Positions 34,060 to 42,059 of a stretch of DNA of 64,000 nt are shown piece after piece. Under the pieces are notes generated by a model. It saw nothing but the letters and a program-made list of their open reading frames with translations. It ran no database searches and was not told the DNA's origin. How positions within the stretch are numbered: position 1 is the first letter of the stretch; each line of letters opens with the position of its first letter. The translations under genes were made by a program, and so were the position numbers. The DNA comes from Pseudomonas berkeleyensis (GTDB lineage Bacteria > Pseudomonadota > Gammaproteobacteria > Pseudomonadales > Pseudomonadaceae), in the NCBI RefSeq assembly GCF_014109765.1, contig NZ_CP059139.1:248001-312000 (forward strand), written 5' to 3'.

Positions 34060-34725
34060 TCATGATCCGAACCACGATAGCCAGAGACCACACCCGGAGC
34101 TTTGCGCTACCTGCCAACCGGTTGGGATGACTTCGGCGCCTGTTTCGCGGCCGAGCCGTTCGAGTGCGTCGACATAACCGCCGAAGGTAACCGGGCAACC
34201 GGCTTCGATGATCAGCAAGGCCTGACCTGCCGCTCTGCAGGGGGTGTCATGCAGGCGTGCTGACAGCAACTCGACGGCCTCGGCAAGGTTCACCCCACAG
34301 GCACGCAGGCTGCGGCCGACCCGCAACCCTGGGCTCCAGTCGGCGTAGCTATTCCAGTCGAGTCCTGGTATCGCTGGGTTTCCCCTCGCCCGATAGAGAC
34401 TGGCCCAGAAGCCCGCCATCTGCTCACTACTGTCCCAGATGTAGTGGCGAAAGCCTGAATGCAGCTCGCGGTACGGCAGCCGCCACTGGTGGGTATGGAC
34501 GATAGCCGCCAGGCTACTGAGGCTCTGCCGAGGGAGCACTGCGTTGCCGCCTGGCAGCCAGTGCACCTCGTGGAAAAACATTTCGGGCCTGCTTTCGTCC
34601 ATCCCCAATGCGAAGAATCGAGCATGCTCGATATTGCCGGCCTGGCGTATCCGCGCGAGCAGGTGCTCGGCCTGCGCCCTGGTCGGCGCCAGCAGTGCGA
34701 TATCTAGGACGACTGTTTCGCCCAT
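34060..34725 (-). CDS. Protein of unknown function, coupled to a 55-residue protein
   Basis: 221 residues from ATG 34725, two bases after the stop of the upstream small gene; an ATG at 34761 would give 233 residues and overlap that gene by 34 bases. Family not recognised. It has conserved-looking histidine clusters (FFHEVHWLPGG and IVHTHQWRLPYRELHSG), then HYIWDSSEQM and a run VNLAEAVELLSARLHDTPC. No signal peptide or membrane segment. The His spacing does not meet the JAMM pattern. Function cannot be assigned. Confidence 0.7.
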   Translation of the reverse strand: MGETVVLDIALLAPTRAQAEHLLARIRQAGNIEHARFFALGMDESRPEMFFHEVHWLPGGNAVLPRQSLSSLAAIVHTHQWRLPYRELHSGFRHYIWDSSEQMAGFWASLYRARGNPAIPGLDWNSYADWSPGLRVGRSLRACGVNLAEAVELLSARLHDTPCRAAGQALLIIEAGCPVTFGGYVDALERLGRETGAEVIPTGWQVAQSSGCGLWLSWFGS

Positions 34726-34727
34726 CA

Positions 34728-34895
34728 CTATCCGCGAACCTGAACTGGCGAGTTGAAGCATTTGTAACCTGGGTACTGGGCTTCGGCAGTGGCTTTGGCC
34801 ATCGCCGAACTGATGGCCTGCACGGTCATGGTGAAATTCGCGGTCGGGCCTGCACTGGCCACGGTGCGCTGCATGAACACGGAATAGGTTTTCAT
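34728..34895 (-). CDS. Small 55-residue protein of unknown function
   Basis: Begins MKTYSVFMQRTVASAGPTAN and has an alanine-rich middle with QAISSAMAKATAEAQYPG. AAGGAGG, a near-perfect ribosome site, lies 8 bases upstream of the ATG, which is the main evidence. No close functional match recognised. It is translated just before the 221-residue unknown gene and probably forms an operon with it. Could be a partner, antitoxin or regulator (speculative). Confidence 0.7.
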   Translation of the reverse strand: MKTYSVFMQRTVASAGPTANFTMTVQAISSAMAKATAEAQYPGYKCFNSPVQVRG

Positions 34896-34964
34896 CGGTG
34901 CTGCCTCCTTTTCAGATGATGGAGGCAGGATGAGTGCGCAGCGCGACAGCCAGTGTCGCGATGC

Positions 34965-35957
34965 TCAACCCTTGTCGTAGAGCCTGACCATGCTGAGCGC
35001 GATAGCGCGCATCTGCTCACGCAGGGATGCCGGTTCGAGCACCTCCACATGCTCGCCCTGGCCCAGCAACCAGAGCTCCAGCCCCTGGCTCAGGTACAGG
35101 TTTGCGCTCAATCGCCACCAGCCATCCGCGTCGGCGTGCAGGTGCTGATCCGCAGCCAAGGCGTTTTCCTGCAGGCGCTCGCAGAGCGTCGGGCTGACGC
35201 GCAGTTTGAGGCGAACGGGCTGGTCGGATTTGAGGTTCACCAGGCTGCGCTGCGCGGCGACGGAATTGATGTCGTAATCCGGCGGAGCGGGCAGGTCTTC
35301 GAAGGTCGTGCGCGCCGAGATGAACCGGTGCAGCGGCAGCGCCGCGATGTTGCCTGGCGGCAATCCCCTGAACACGCAGGACAGGTAGATGTTGGAGTCC
35401 TGGTAGGAAAGCCCCAGCGGCCTTAGTAGCAGTGACTTTGGCGCGCTGGCACCGCGCTTGAGGTAGCTGACCTCAACCGAACTCTCATCCAGCAACGCCT
35501 GCTGCAAAACCTCCAGCACCTCGGGCTTCACCGCTCCGGCCTCCAGCGTCACGAAGCGGGTGTTACTGATGACCTTGCCCGAATAGTCCTGATCCAGATG
35601 CTTGCCCTTGAGCAGCGAGCGCGCGTATTCACGGATTGGCGCCAGCTTATCAACCTGTGAAGCCATGCCGAAGCGTGCGGCGTGATCCATGATCATCACC
35701 AGGTTCATCGCGTCGGTGGGCAGCATGCTCAGGCGTGAAAGCGACTTCTCTGCCCACCAGACGTTGGCCTTGTTTTCCTTGCGACTGCGGACGTGGGGAT
35801 ACTTCTGGCTCAGTTCCTTGAGGTCACGCTGCACGGTGCGTATGTCGGCCTCGATGCCCTGGTTGATCACGCGCTGGTGAATGGCCTGTGAATTCAGCGG
35901 GTTGTCCTTGCCGGGAAGCAGGCGAAGGATCAGGTCATGACGATAAAGCTGCTCCAT
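34965..35957 (-). CDS. WYL-domain transcriptional regulator
   Basis: 330 residues. N-terminal helix-turn-helix (about 1-60: LLPGKDNPLNSQAIHQRVINQ, then RTVQRDLKEL). The WYL region (about 155-215) reads SVEVSYLKRGA, LLLRPLGLSYQDSNIYLSCV and LHRFISA. A WCX-type extension follows (about 230-325). WYL proteins sense ligands, often nucleic acids or nucleotides, and commonly regulate stress or defence genes. Divergent from the Sel1 gene at 36040 with 82 bases between, and upstream of the 55-residue gene on the same strand. Confidence 0.87.
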   Translation of the reverse strand: MEQLYRHDLILRLLPGKDNPLNSQAIHQRVINQGIEADIRTVQRDLKELSQKYPHVRSRKENKANVWWAEKSLSRLSMLPTDAMNLVMIMDHAARFGMASQVDKLAPIREYARSLLKGKHLDQDYSGKVISNTRFVTLEAGAVKPEVLEVLQQALLDESSVEVSYLKRGASAPKSLLLRPLGLSYQDSNIYLSCVFRGLPPGNIAALPLHRFISARTTFEDLPAPPDYDINSVAAQRSLVNLKSDQPVRLKLRVSPTLCERLQENALAADQHLHADADGWWRLSANLYLSQGLELWLLGQGEHVEVLEPASLREQMRAIALSMVRLYDKG

Positions 35958-36039
35958 GTGTCGTCCTTGTGCTCATGCGACATGGCCTGTCGCGATGATG
36001 TAGAGAATGTGCCGAGGCGATCAGCGAACGGGCGGCAGC

Positions 36040-36861
36040 ATGAGCAAATCGAGCAACGTGTTCAATCTTGTCGACGGGCTTCTTCCGCAAGCCGCCGCAA
36101 TCGACATCCGCCAGCCAGGCCTGCTGCAAATGCTTTACGCCGGCATAGGCATGCCGTCGTTGCGTATCGAGGAAATGGCGACGCAGGGCTGCGTGACCTA
36201 CTGCCAGATAAAGGCCGGTAACCAGCTCCGGAGTCTCTGCGACCCACATGCCCTGCGTCAGCATTACGAGGTGCTGCGCACGCAAGCCGTCGCTGGCGAT
36301 GCCGATGCGCTGAACGATCTTGGCTGGTTGTGGCTGAACGGCTCACGTGTCGAAGCTGACCCGCAGCTGGCACAGCAACTGTTCAGGATCGCAGCCATGC
36401 AGGGCTCGGCTGAGGCGCTGTTCAACCAGGCCGAGCAGCACGCTTATGGCAAGGGCGTGGTCGTCGATCCGCACCTGGCCAGCGAGTACTACGAACAGGC
36501 GTTCCAGCAGGGTGTTCGATGTGCCGCACAGGCACTTGGTGGGCTGTACGAAAACGGTGACGAGGGTTTTGCCACCGATCATGCCAAAGCCCTTGCTTGG
36601 TACAGGCGTGGTGCCGATGAGCAGGATCCCATGGCCTGTTACCTGCTCGGTCGGTTGGCGCTGGATGAGTTGTCGAGTGTCTTCGATCCACCGCTCGGGC
36701 TGTACTGGTTGCAGTGGGCGGCGATGCGCGGCGAAGTGCTTGCCAGCGAGCGCCTGGCTTCTTTCTACTACGACTCTTTCGATACCCCGCCTGACCCCGA
36801 CGGACTGCTTCATGGGTTCTGGCGAGGCGTGGCCATCCACCAGGGCAGCACCTCGGTATGA
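36040..36861 (+). CDS. Sel1-like repeat protein
   Basis: 273 residues from ATG 36040. From about residue 85 on there are Sel1/TPR-type units: GDADALNDLGWLWLNG, GSAEALFNQAEQHAYGKG, GVRCAAQALGGLYENGDEG and DPMACYLLGRLALDE, the G-x4-A-x2-L-G pattern spaced by about 36 residues. No signal peptide, so cytosolic. Sel1 repeats mediate protein contacts. Divergent from the WYL regulator, followed by the 260-residue unknown, with a 70-base gap. Confidence 0.8.
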   Translation: MSKSSNVFNLVDGLLPQAAAIDIRQPGLLQMLYAGIGMPSLRIEEMATQGCVTYCQIKAGNQLRSLCDPHALRQHYEVLRTQAVAGDADALNDLGWLWLNGSRVEADPQLAQQLFRIAAMQGSAEALFNQAEQHAYGKGVVVDPHLASEYYEQAFQQGVRCAAQALGGLYENGDEGFATDHAKALAWYRRGADEQDPMACYLLGRLALDELSSVFDPPLGLYWLQWAAMRGEVLASERLASFYYDSFDTPPDPDGLLHGFWRGVAIHQGSTSV

Positions 36862-36931
36862 GTGCGCAGCGATCAATAATTGAGCAGGGCGTGCGTTGCA
36901 TGTCGCGTGAGGATTTCCAGTGAGGGAACAG

Positions 36932-37714
36932 ATGCATCAAGACAATCCGCTAACCGCTTATCTGCGAGACTTCATCGGCAATGTGAATGAACACTACAAG
37001 TGGTCATTCAACGAAGTGGCGGCAGCGAAGTACCTCGATCAGCCCTTGCCGGCAGAGGCCACCTGGTTCGACAAGACGCTGGCCCTGAAAGCCCGGCTGA
37101 AAGAGCGCCTGGCACGATCGGACAGCCGCCAGGAGCATCTGGACATCGCCAGCTACTTCATTTCCGACTGGGGTGGCGTGGGCACCAACAAGAACCTCGA
37201 ACGTATCGTCGACTGGACTCGTGCCCAGGCGGCAGAAGGGCGGCAGTCGTTCGAACAGGTTGCACTGCAGGGGGTCAGCAGCTGGTCCAAGTACCTGAGC
37301 CTGCTATGCGACTGGGCGCCCATTTACGACTCTCGCGTGGCTTTCTCGATCAATGCCATCAACTACATGTACGGTCAGCTGGACGACTTCTATCCGATGC
37401 CGGAGGGGCGTAGCCCGCGACTGAACCTGATCGATCTGGAGACCCTTTTCCTCCTGTCACGGCTGGACCTGATCAGCGACGAGGACGTCAGGCATCGCCA
37501 GCTCTCGTCGCGGGTGCAGAAGAAATTTCATCTTCCGGAGAAGCAGACCTATTCGCGCTACGTGGCGCTGCTCGAGGAGACCGCCATGCAGCTTGGCCTG
37601 GGGGCGGACGGTCACCATCAGGTAGAGATGCTGCTGTTCTCGATGGCGCCCGAGCGCATCTTTGCCGATCTGCTCGGGCATCTGCGCAAGACGCAGGCCG
37701 TTACTCCAGGCTAG
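36932..37714 (+). CDS. Protein of unknown function with helical fold
   Basis: 260 residues from ATG 36932 (GAGGGA 4 bases before it); a GTG at 36920 with GAGGA upstream is equally possible. Family not recognised with certainty. The segment SSWSKYLSLLCDWAPIYDSRVAF (split in the middle here for reading: SSWSKYLSLL, then APIYDSRVAFSI) resembles a motif seen in helical DNA-glycosylase-like or hypothetical proteins near defence loci, but this is a weak impression. Mixed polar helices throughout, no membrane segment. Confidence 0.7.
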   Translation: MHQDNPLTAYLRDFIGNVNEHYKWSFNEVAAAKYLDQPLPAEATWFDKTLALKARLKERLARSDSRQEHLDIASYFISDWGGVGTNKNLERIVDWTRAQAAEGRQSFEQVALQGVSSWSKYLSLLCDWAPIYDSRVAFSINAINYMYGQLDDFYPMPEGRSPRLNLIDLETLFLLSRLDLISDEDVRHRQLSSRVQKKFHLPEKQTYSRYVALLEETAMQLGLGADGHHQVEMLLFSMAPERIFADLLGHLRKTQAVTPG

Positions 37715-37779
37715 CCCTCGTCCCGTCGGACCGACGGTGGTCGTGCAAGCGCGCCCTTCTGGCTGGTGTCTGAGAGTGG

Positions 37780-37803
37780 AAAATGAAAAAGGCCACAGGC
37801 TTT
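37780..37803 (-). terminator. Weak terminator-like hairpin
   Basis: On the minus strand AAAAGCC-TGT-GGCCTTTTT, a short stem with one bulge followed by T-rich sequence, just beyond the stop of the 60-residue minus-strand gene. Confidence 0.4.
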
Positions 37804-37827
37804 TCAACTGGGCCTTGTACTGGCTGC

Positions 37828-38010
37828 TCAGTCACCGCCGCCTCCACCACTATCACCACCCCCACTGAAATCGCCGAAGCCGGAGTTGGAATCCTGCCCG
37901 CTCAGGCCGCTGCGCTTCCTCTTGTCTGGACGCGGTCTGGGCCGGGAGCGCCGCCAGGAGTAGATGAAGATCACCACAAAGCCGGTCACGATCAGCAGCA
38001 AGATATCCAT
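37828..38010 (-). CDS. Small membrane protein with glycine-rich tail
   Basis: 60 residues: one hydrophobic helix (about 2-18), a basic stretch RRSRPRPRPDKRKR and a tail rich in serine, glycine and aspartate, ending in a run of glycines. ATG 38010 is chosen because AGGGA lies 7 bases upstream; two further ATGs upstream give longer versions. Predicted inner-membrane anchor with the tail in the cytoplasm. Function unknown. Confidence 0.6.
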   Translation of the reverse strand: MDILLLIVTGFVVIFIYSWRRSRPRPRPDKRKRSGLSGQDSNSGFGDFSGGGDSGGGGGD

Positions 38011-38085
38011 ATGCATTTCCCTCTGTTGCCTGGTCGCCATCCTAGGGGGTTATGCCAGGGAGAGTAAGCGCTGAACTGCAGAAAC

Positions 38086-38110
38086 GAAAAAGCCCGCACA
38101 TTGGCGGGCC
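38086..38110 (-). terminator. Terminator of the tRNA-Arg gene
   Basis: On the minus strand GCCCGC-N6-GCGGGC followed by TTTTT, directly after the tRNA CCA end. Confidence 0.85.
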
Positions 38111-38117
38111 TCTTAAA

Positions 38118-38194
38118 TGGCGCACTCGGCGGGATTCGAACCCACGACCCCTGCCTTCGGAGGGCAGTACTCTATCCAGCTGAGCTACGAGTGC
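38118..38194 (-). tRNA. tRNA-Arg(CCG)
   Basis: 77 bases including the encoded CCA. The acceptor stem pairs GCACTCG with CGAGTGC. The T-arm has GGGTTCGAATCCC, the D-arm TAGCTCAGCTGGATAGAG. The anticodon stem CTGCC/GGCAG encloses loop CTCCGAA, anticodon CCG, which reads CGG. No duplicated 3' end or integrase is visible next to it. Confidence 0.97.
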
Positions 38195-38540
38195 GTTGCG
38201 GAGCGCAATCATACGCATCTCGGCGGTTAGCGTCCATTCTGCATGAGTGTGCATTATTCAGAACGAGCTTTACACTTTCGAGGCGCTTCAACGGCTGTTT
38301 TGCAAGTTTTTGCCATTATTTTGCGGTTTTTGCTTTGCCGCCTATTGCCCTTTACCCCGGCCGATCCTAGGATTCGTTTGAGATTTCAAACGGCGTGTTC
38401 GGTCATTCTGAACCCTCGCACGTTCAACGGCTCTGAATCCATTACCAGGCCCCGCACGGCTCATGTTCAGCCTGCGGGTTCTGTCCGTGACTCCAACGAC
38501 TTACGCCGACGCCCGGGTGTCGGAACTGAAGGAGACTGCC
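38195..38540. other. Intergenic region between tRNA-Arg and gabD
   Basis: About 350 bases without a convincing gene. The part 38285-38345 is T-rich on the plus strand. It must hold the tRNA promoter (minus strand) and the gabD promoter. No clear sigma-54 or operator sequence was identified. Confidence 0.6.
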
Positions 38541-39992
38541 ATGCAACTGAAAGACCCCCAGCTGCTGCGCCAACAGGCTTATATCGATGGCCAGTGGCTG
38601 GACGCCGACAGCGGTCAGACCATTGCCGTGAACAACCCGGCGACTGGCGAGATCATTGGCCATGTTCCGAAGATGGGCCGCGCGGAAACCCGTCGCGCCA
38701 TCGAGGCCGCCGAGAAGGCGCTGCCGGCCTGGCGTGCGCTGACCGCCAAGGAGCGTGCGAACAAGCTGCGTCGCTGGTTCGAACTGCTGATGGAAAACCA
38801 GGATGACCTGGGCCGTCTGATGACCCTGGAGCAGGGCAAGCCGCTGGCCGAAGCCAAGGGCGAGATCGCCTACGCCGCCTCCTTTATCGAGTGGTTCGCC
38901 GAAGAAGCCAAGCGCGTCTACGGTGACGTGATTCCGGGTCACCAGCCGGACAAACGCCTGATCGTGATCAAGCAGCCGATCGGCGTCACCGCTGCCATCA
39001 CCCCGTGGAACTTCCCCGCCGCGATGATCACCCGCAAGGCCGGCCCGGCGCTGGCCGCCGGTTGCACCATGGTGATCAAGCCGGCTTCGCAAACCCCGTT
39101 CTCCGCCCTGGCCCTGGTCGAGCTGGCCGAGCGCGCCGGCATTCCGAAAGGCGTGCTGAGCGTAGTCACCGGCAGCGCCGGCGAAGTGGGTGGTGAGCTG
39201 ACCAGCAACCCGATCGTGCGCAAACTGTCCTTCACTGGCTCGACCGAGATCGGTCGTCAACTGATGGCCGAGTGCGCCCAGGACATCAAGAAGGTGTCGC
39301 TGGAACTGGGCGGCAACGCGCCGTTCATCGTCTTCGACGACGCCGACCTGGACGCTGCCGTCGAAGGCGCGCTGATCTCCAAGTACCGCAACAACGGCCA
39401 GACCTGCGTCTGCGCCAACCGTATCTATGTACAGGACGGTGTCTACGACGCCTTTGCCGAGAAGCTGATCGCCGCCGTATCCAAGCTGAAGATCGGTAAC
39501 GGTCTGGAAGACGGCACCACCACCGGCCCGCTGATCGATAGCAAGGCCGTGGCCAAGGTGCAGGAGCACATCGAGGACGCCGTGGGCAAAGGCGCCAAGC
39601 TGGCCTTGGGCGGCAAGCCGCACGCGCTCGGTGGCACCTTCTTCGAGCCGACCATTCTGCTCGACGTGCCGAAAACCGCCGCCGTGGCCAAGGAAGAGAC
39701 CTTCGGCCCGCTGGCGCCGCTGTTCCGCTTCAAGGACGAGGCCGAGGTGATCGCCATGGCCAATGACACCGAATTCGGCCTGGCCTCCTACTTCTATGCC
39801 CGTGATCTGGGCCGCGTGTTCCGCGTGGCCGAAGCGCTGGAGTACGGCATGGTGGGTATCAACACCGGCCTGATCTCCAACGAAGTCGCGCCGTTCGGCG
39901 GCGTGAAGGCTTCCGGCCTGGGCCGCGAAGGTTCCAAGTACGGGATCGAGGATTACCTCGAGATCAAGTACATGTGCCTGGGCGGCATCTGA
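38541..39992 (+). CDS. gabD: Succinate-semialdehyde dehydrogenase
   Basis: 483 residues, the length of GabD. Seen are the substrate region IGVTAAITPWNFPAAMITRK, cofactor loop SFTGSTEIGR, general base E in LELGGNAPFIVFDDAD, and nucleophile C in NNGQTCVCANR. It oxidises succinate semialdehyde to succinate with NADP. AAGGAG precedes ATG 38541; the frame is open upstream but without a ribosome site. Followed after 139 bases by gabT. Confidence 0.93.
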   Translation: MQLKDPQLLRQQAYIDGQWLDADSGQTIAVNNPATGEIIGHVPKMGRAETRRAIEAAEKALPAWRALTAKERANKLRRWFELLMENQDDLGRLMTLEQGKPLAEAKGEIAYAASFIEWFAEEAKRVYGDVIPGHQPDKRLIVIKQPIGVTAAITPWNFPAAMITRKAGPALAAGCTMVIKPASQTPFSALALVELAERAGIPKGVLSVVTGSAGEVGGELTSNPIVRKLSFTGSTEIGRQLMAECAQDIKKVSLELGGNAPFIVFDDADLDAAVEGALISKYRNNGQTCVCANRIYVQDGVYDAFAEKLIAAVSKLKIGNGLEDGTTTGPLIDSKAVAKVQEHIEDAVGKGAKLALGGKPHALGGTFFEPTILLDVPKTAAVAKEETFGPLAPLFRFKDEAEVIAMANDTEFGLASYFYARDLGRVFRVAEALEYGMVGINTGLISNEVAPFGGVKASGLGREGSKYGIEDYLEIKYMCLGGI

Positions 39993-40131
39993 TGCCAAGA
40001 CGGGGCAAGGTGCGAAAGAGCGTGCGGCGCCCCGGTTGTACGTCGTAACCCTATTGAGTCCCCTGCGGCCCGGTTCAGTCGATCATCGCATGCTGAACCG
40101 ACCACCCGCCGGGGGCGACCATGAGGACACC

Positions 40132-41412
40132 ATGAGCAAGACCAACGAATCCCTGCTGCAACGCCGCCAGGCCGCCGTACCGCGCGGCGTCGGTCAGATC
40201 CACCCGATCGTCGCCGAGCGCGCCGAGAACGCCACCGTGTGGGACGTCGAAGGCCGCGAGTACATCGACTTCGCCGGCGGTATCGCCGTGCTGAACACCG
40301 GCCACCTGCATCCGAAGGTGATCGCTGCCGTTCAGGAGCAACTGACCAAGCTGACCCACACCTGCTTCCAGGTGCTGGCCTACGAGCCTTACATTGAGCT
40401 GTGCGAAGAAATCGCCAAGCGCGTACCGGGCGACTTCGCCAAGAAGACCCTGCTGGTCACCTCCGGCTCCGAAGCCGTCGAGAACGCGGTGAAGATCGCC
40501 CGTGCCGCCACCGGCCGCGCTGGCGTGATCGCCTTCACCGGCGCCTACCACGGCCGCACCATGATGACCCTGTCGCTGACCGGCAAGGTCGTGCCGTACT
40601 CCGCTGGTATGGGCCTGATGCCGGCTGGCGTGTACCGCGCCCAGGCGCCGTGCCCGCTGCACGGTGTGAGCGAGGACGAGTCCATCGCCAGCATCGAGCG
40701 CATCTTCAAGAACGACGCGCAGCCGCAGGACATCGCCGCGATCATCATCGAGCCGGTGCAGGGCGAGGGCGGTTTCTACGTCAACTCCCCGGCCTTCATG
40801 CAGCGCCTGCGTGCCCTGTGCGACCAGCACGGCATCCTCCTGATCGCTGACGAAGTGCAGACCGGCGCTGGCCGTACCGGCACCTTCTTCGCCACCGAGC
40901 AACTGGGCGTGGTGCCGGATCTGACCACCTTCGCCAAGTCCGTTGGCGGCGGCTTCCCGATCTCCGGCGTATGCGGCAAGGCCGAGATCATGGACAAGAT
41001 CGCCCCCGGTGGCCTGGGCGGCACCTATGCCGGCAGCCCGATCGCCTGCGCCGCGGCCTTGGCCGTACTCAAGGTGTTCGACGAAGAGAACCTGCTGGCG
41101 CGCTCCAACGCCGTTGGCGAGAAGCTCAAGGCCGGTCTGAACAAGATCGCCGAAAAGCACAAGGTCATCGGTGACGTGCGCGGCCTGGGTTCGATGGTCG
41201 CCATCGAGCTGTTCGAGGGCGGTGACGTGCACAAGCCGGCTGCCGAACTGGTTGGCAAGATTGTCGCCAAGGCGCGCGACAAGGGCCTGATCCTGCTGTC
41301 GTGCGGCACCTACTACAACGTCATCCGCTTCCTGATGCCCGTCACCATTCCGGACGCGCAACTGGAAAAAGGCATCGCCATCGTCGCCGAGTGCTTCGAC
41401 GAGCTGGCCTGA
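40132..41412 (+). CDS. gabT: 4-aminobutyrate aminotransferase
   Basis: 426 residues of PLP fold type I class III. The PLP lysine is in LTTFAKSVGGGFP, preceded by the D in LIADEVQTGAGRTG that contacts the ring; GSEAVENAVKIARA is the phosphate-binding part. It converts GABA plus 2-oxoglutarate to succinate semialdehyde plus glutamate, the step before GabD. GAGGA sits before ATG 40132. Confidence 0.95.
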   Translation: MSKTNESLLQRRQAAVPRGVGQIHPIVAERAENATVWDVEGREYIDFAGGIAVLNTGHLHPKVIAAVQEQLTKLTHTCFQVLAYEPYIELCEEIAKRVPGDFAKKTLLVTSGSEAVENAVKIARAATGRAGVIAFTGAYHGRTMMTLSLTGKVVPYSAGMGLMPAGVYRAQAPCPLHGVSEDESIASIERIFKNDAQPQDIAAIIIEPVQGEGGFYVNSPAFMQRLRALCDQHGILLIADEVQTGAGRTGTFFATEQLGVVPDLTTFAKSVGGGFPISGVCGKAEIMDKIAPGGLGGTYAGSPIACAAALAVLKVFDEENLLARSNAVGEKLKAGLNKIAEKHKVIGDVRGLGSMVAIELFEGGDVHKPAAELVGKIVAKARDKGLILLSCGTYYNVIRFLMPVTIPDAQLEKGIAIVAECFDELA

Positions 41413-41444
41413 GCCGGAAGCTGAGCACGCGCCTGCGTGCTCAT

Positions 41445-41472
41445 GAAGAGACCCGCCTTGTGCGGGTCTTTT
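41445..41472 (+). terminator. Rho-independent terminator after gabT
   Basis: AGACCCGC-CTTGT-GCGGGTCT followed by a run of T. Confidence 0.9.
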
Positions 41473-41501
41473 TTTGCCTGAGATTAGCTATTTGGTTGAC
41501 G

Positions 41502-41523
41502 AGGTAAAATGATCGTTTTACCT
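41502..41523. promoter_or_regulatory. TetR operator palindrome
   Basis: AGGTAAAA (41502-41509) and TTTTACCT (41516-41523) are perfect inverted repeats around TGATCG, ending 8 bases before the TetR start codon. This is almost certainly the autoregulatory operator of the following gene. Confidence 0.8.
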
Positions 41524-41531
41524 TGGCCATC

Positions 41532-42059
41532 ATGAATATAGACGCGAAGCTCATATCTGCAGCCGAAAATCTGTTCGACCGTCACGGCTTCAACGCAACC
41601 GGCATGGACCGCCTGGCCCAGGCCGCTGGCATGTCCAGCCGGACGTTGTACAAGCACGCCGGCAGCAAGAATGAACTCATCGCGGCGGTGCTGATGACCC
41701 GTGGCCAGCGCTTCCTGCAGCGTCTTGAGGTAGACAGCGTCGAGGCGCTGTTCGATGCATTGGCAGGCTGGATGAGTGAAGAGGGTGCGCGTGGATGCCT
41801 GTTCCTGCGCGCGCAGGGTGAGATCGGCAGCGCCGTGCCGGAAATCACCGAAGCCGTCACCGCGTACAAGGCACGCTTCAGCGAAACGGTTGGGCAGATA
41901 CTTACGCGGCAAATGGGCGCTGGCGTGGATGATGAGCTGATCGAGCAAATCGTCGTCCTCTTCGAGGGGGCGACAGCCGCTGCCGGTTATCGCGGCGTAG
42001 CGGCGGTGGATACCGCGCGCAGGGCGGCGACGACGCTGGTCGAACGGGCGCGGGCATGA
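41532..42059 (+). CDS. TetR family transcriptional regulator
   Basis: 175 residues. The N-terminal helix-turn-helix (about 3-48) reads AENLFDRHGFNATGMDRLAQAAGMSSRTLYKHAGSK when taken as overlapping short parts (FNATGMDRLAQ, MSSRTLYKH). The C-terminal helical domain is ligand-binding. The operator at 41502-41523 overlaps its promoter, so it represses itself and the MFS gene that overlaps its stop codon. Confidence 0.9.
   Translation: MNIDAKLISAAENLFDRHGFNATGMDRLAQAAGMSSRTLYKHAGSKNELIAAVLMTRGQRFLQRLEVDSVEALFDALAGWMSEEGARGCLFLRAQGEIGSAVPEITEAVTAYKARFSETVGQILTRQMGAGVDDELIEQIVVLFEGATAAAGYRGVAAVDTARRAATTLVERARA

Noticed and set aside
34060..34725. HTH-type histidine motif suggesting a JAMM/MPN metalloprotease
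   Set aside because: The position where JAMM needs an aspartate (11 residues after the second histidine) holds serine, and the upstream glutamate spacing does not fit.
38118..38194. tRNA-Arg as an integration site for a mobile element
   Set aside because: No integrase gene, no direct repeat of the tRNA 3' end and no shift in gene style on either side.
38442..39998. 518-codon minus-strand frame opposite gabD
   Set aside because: Antisense shadow of gabD without ribosome site or known domain.
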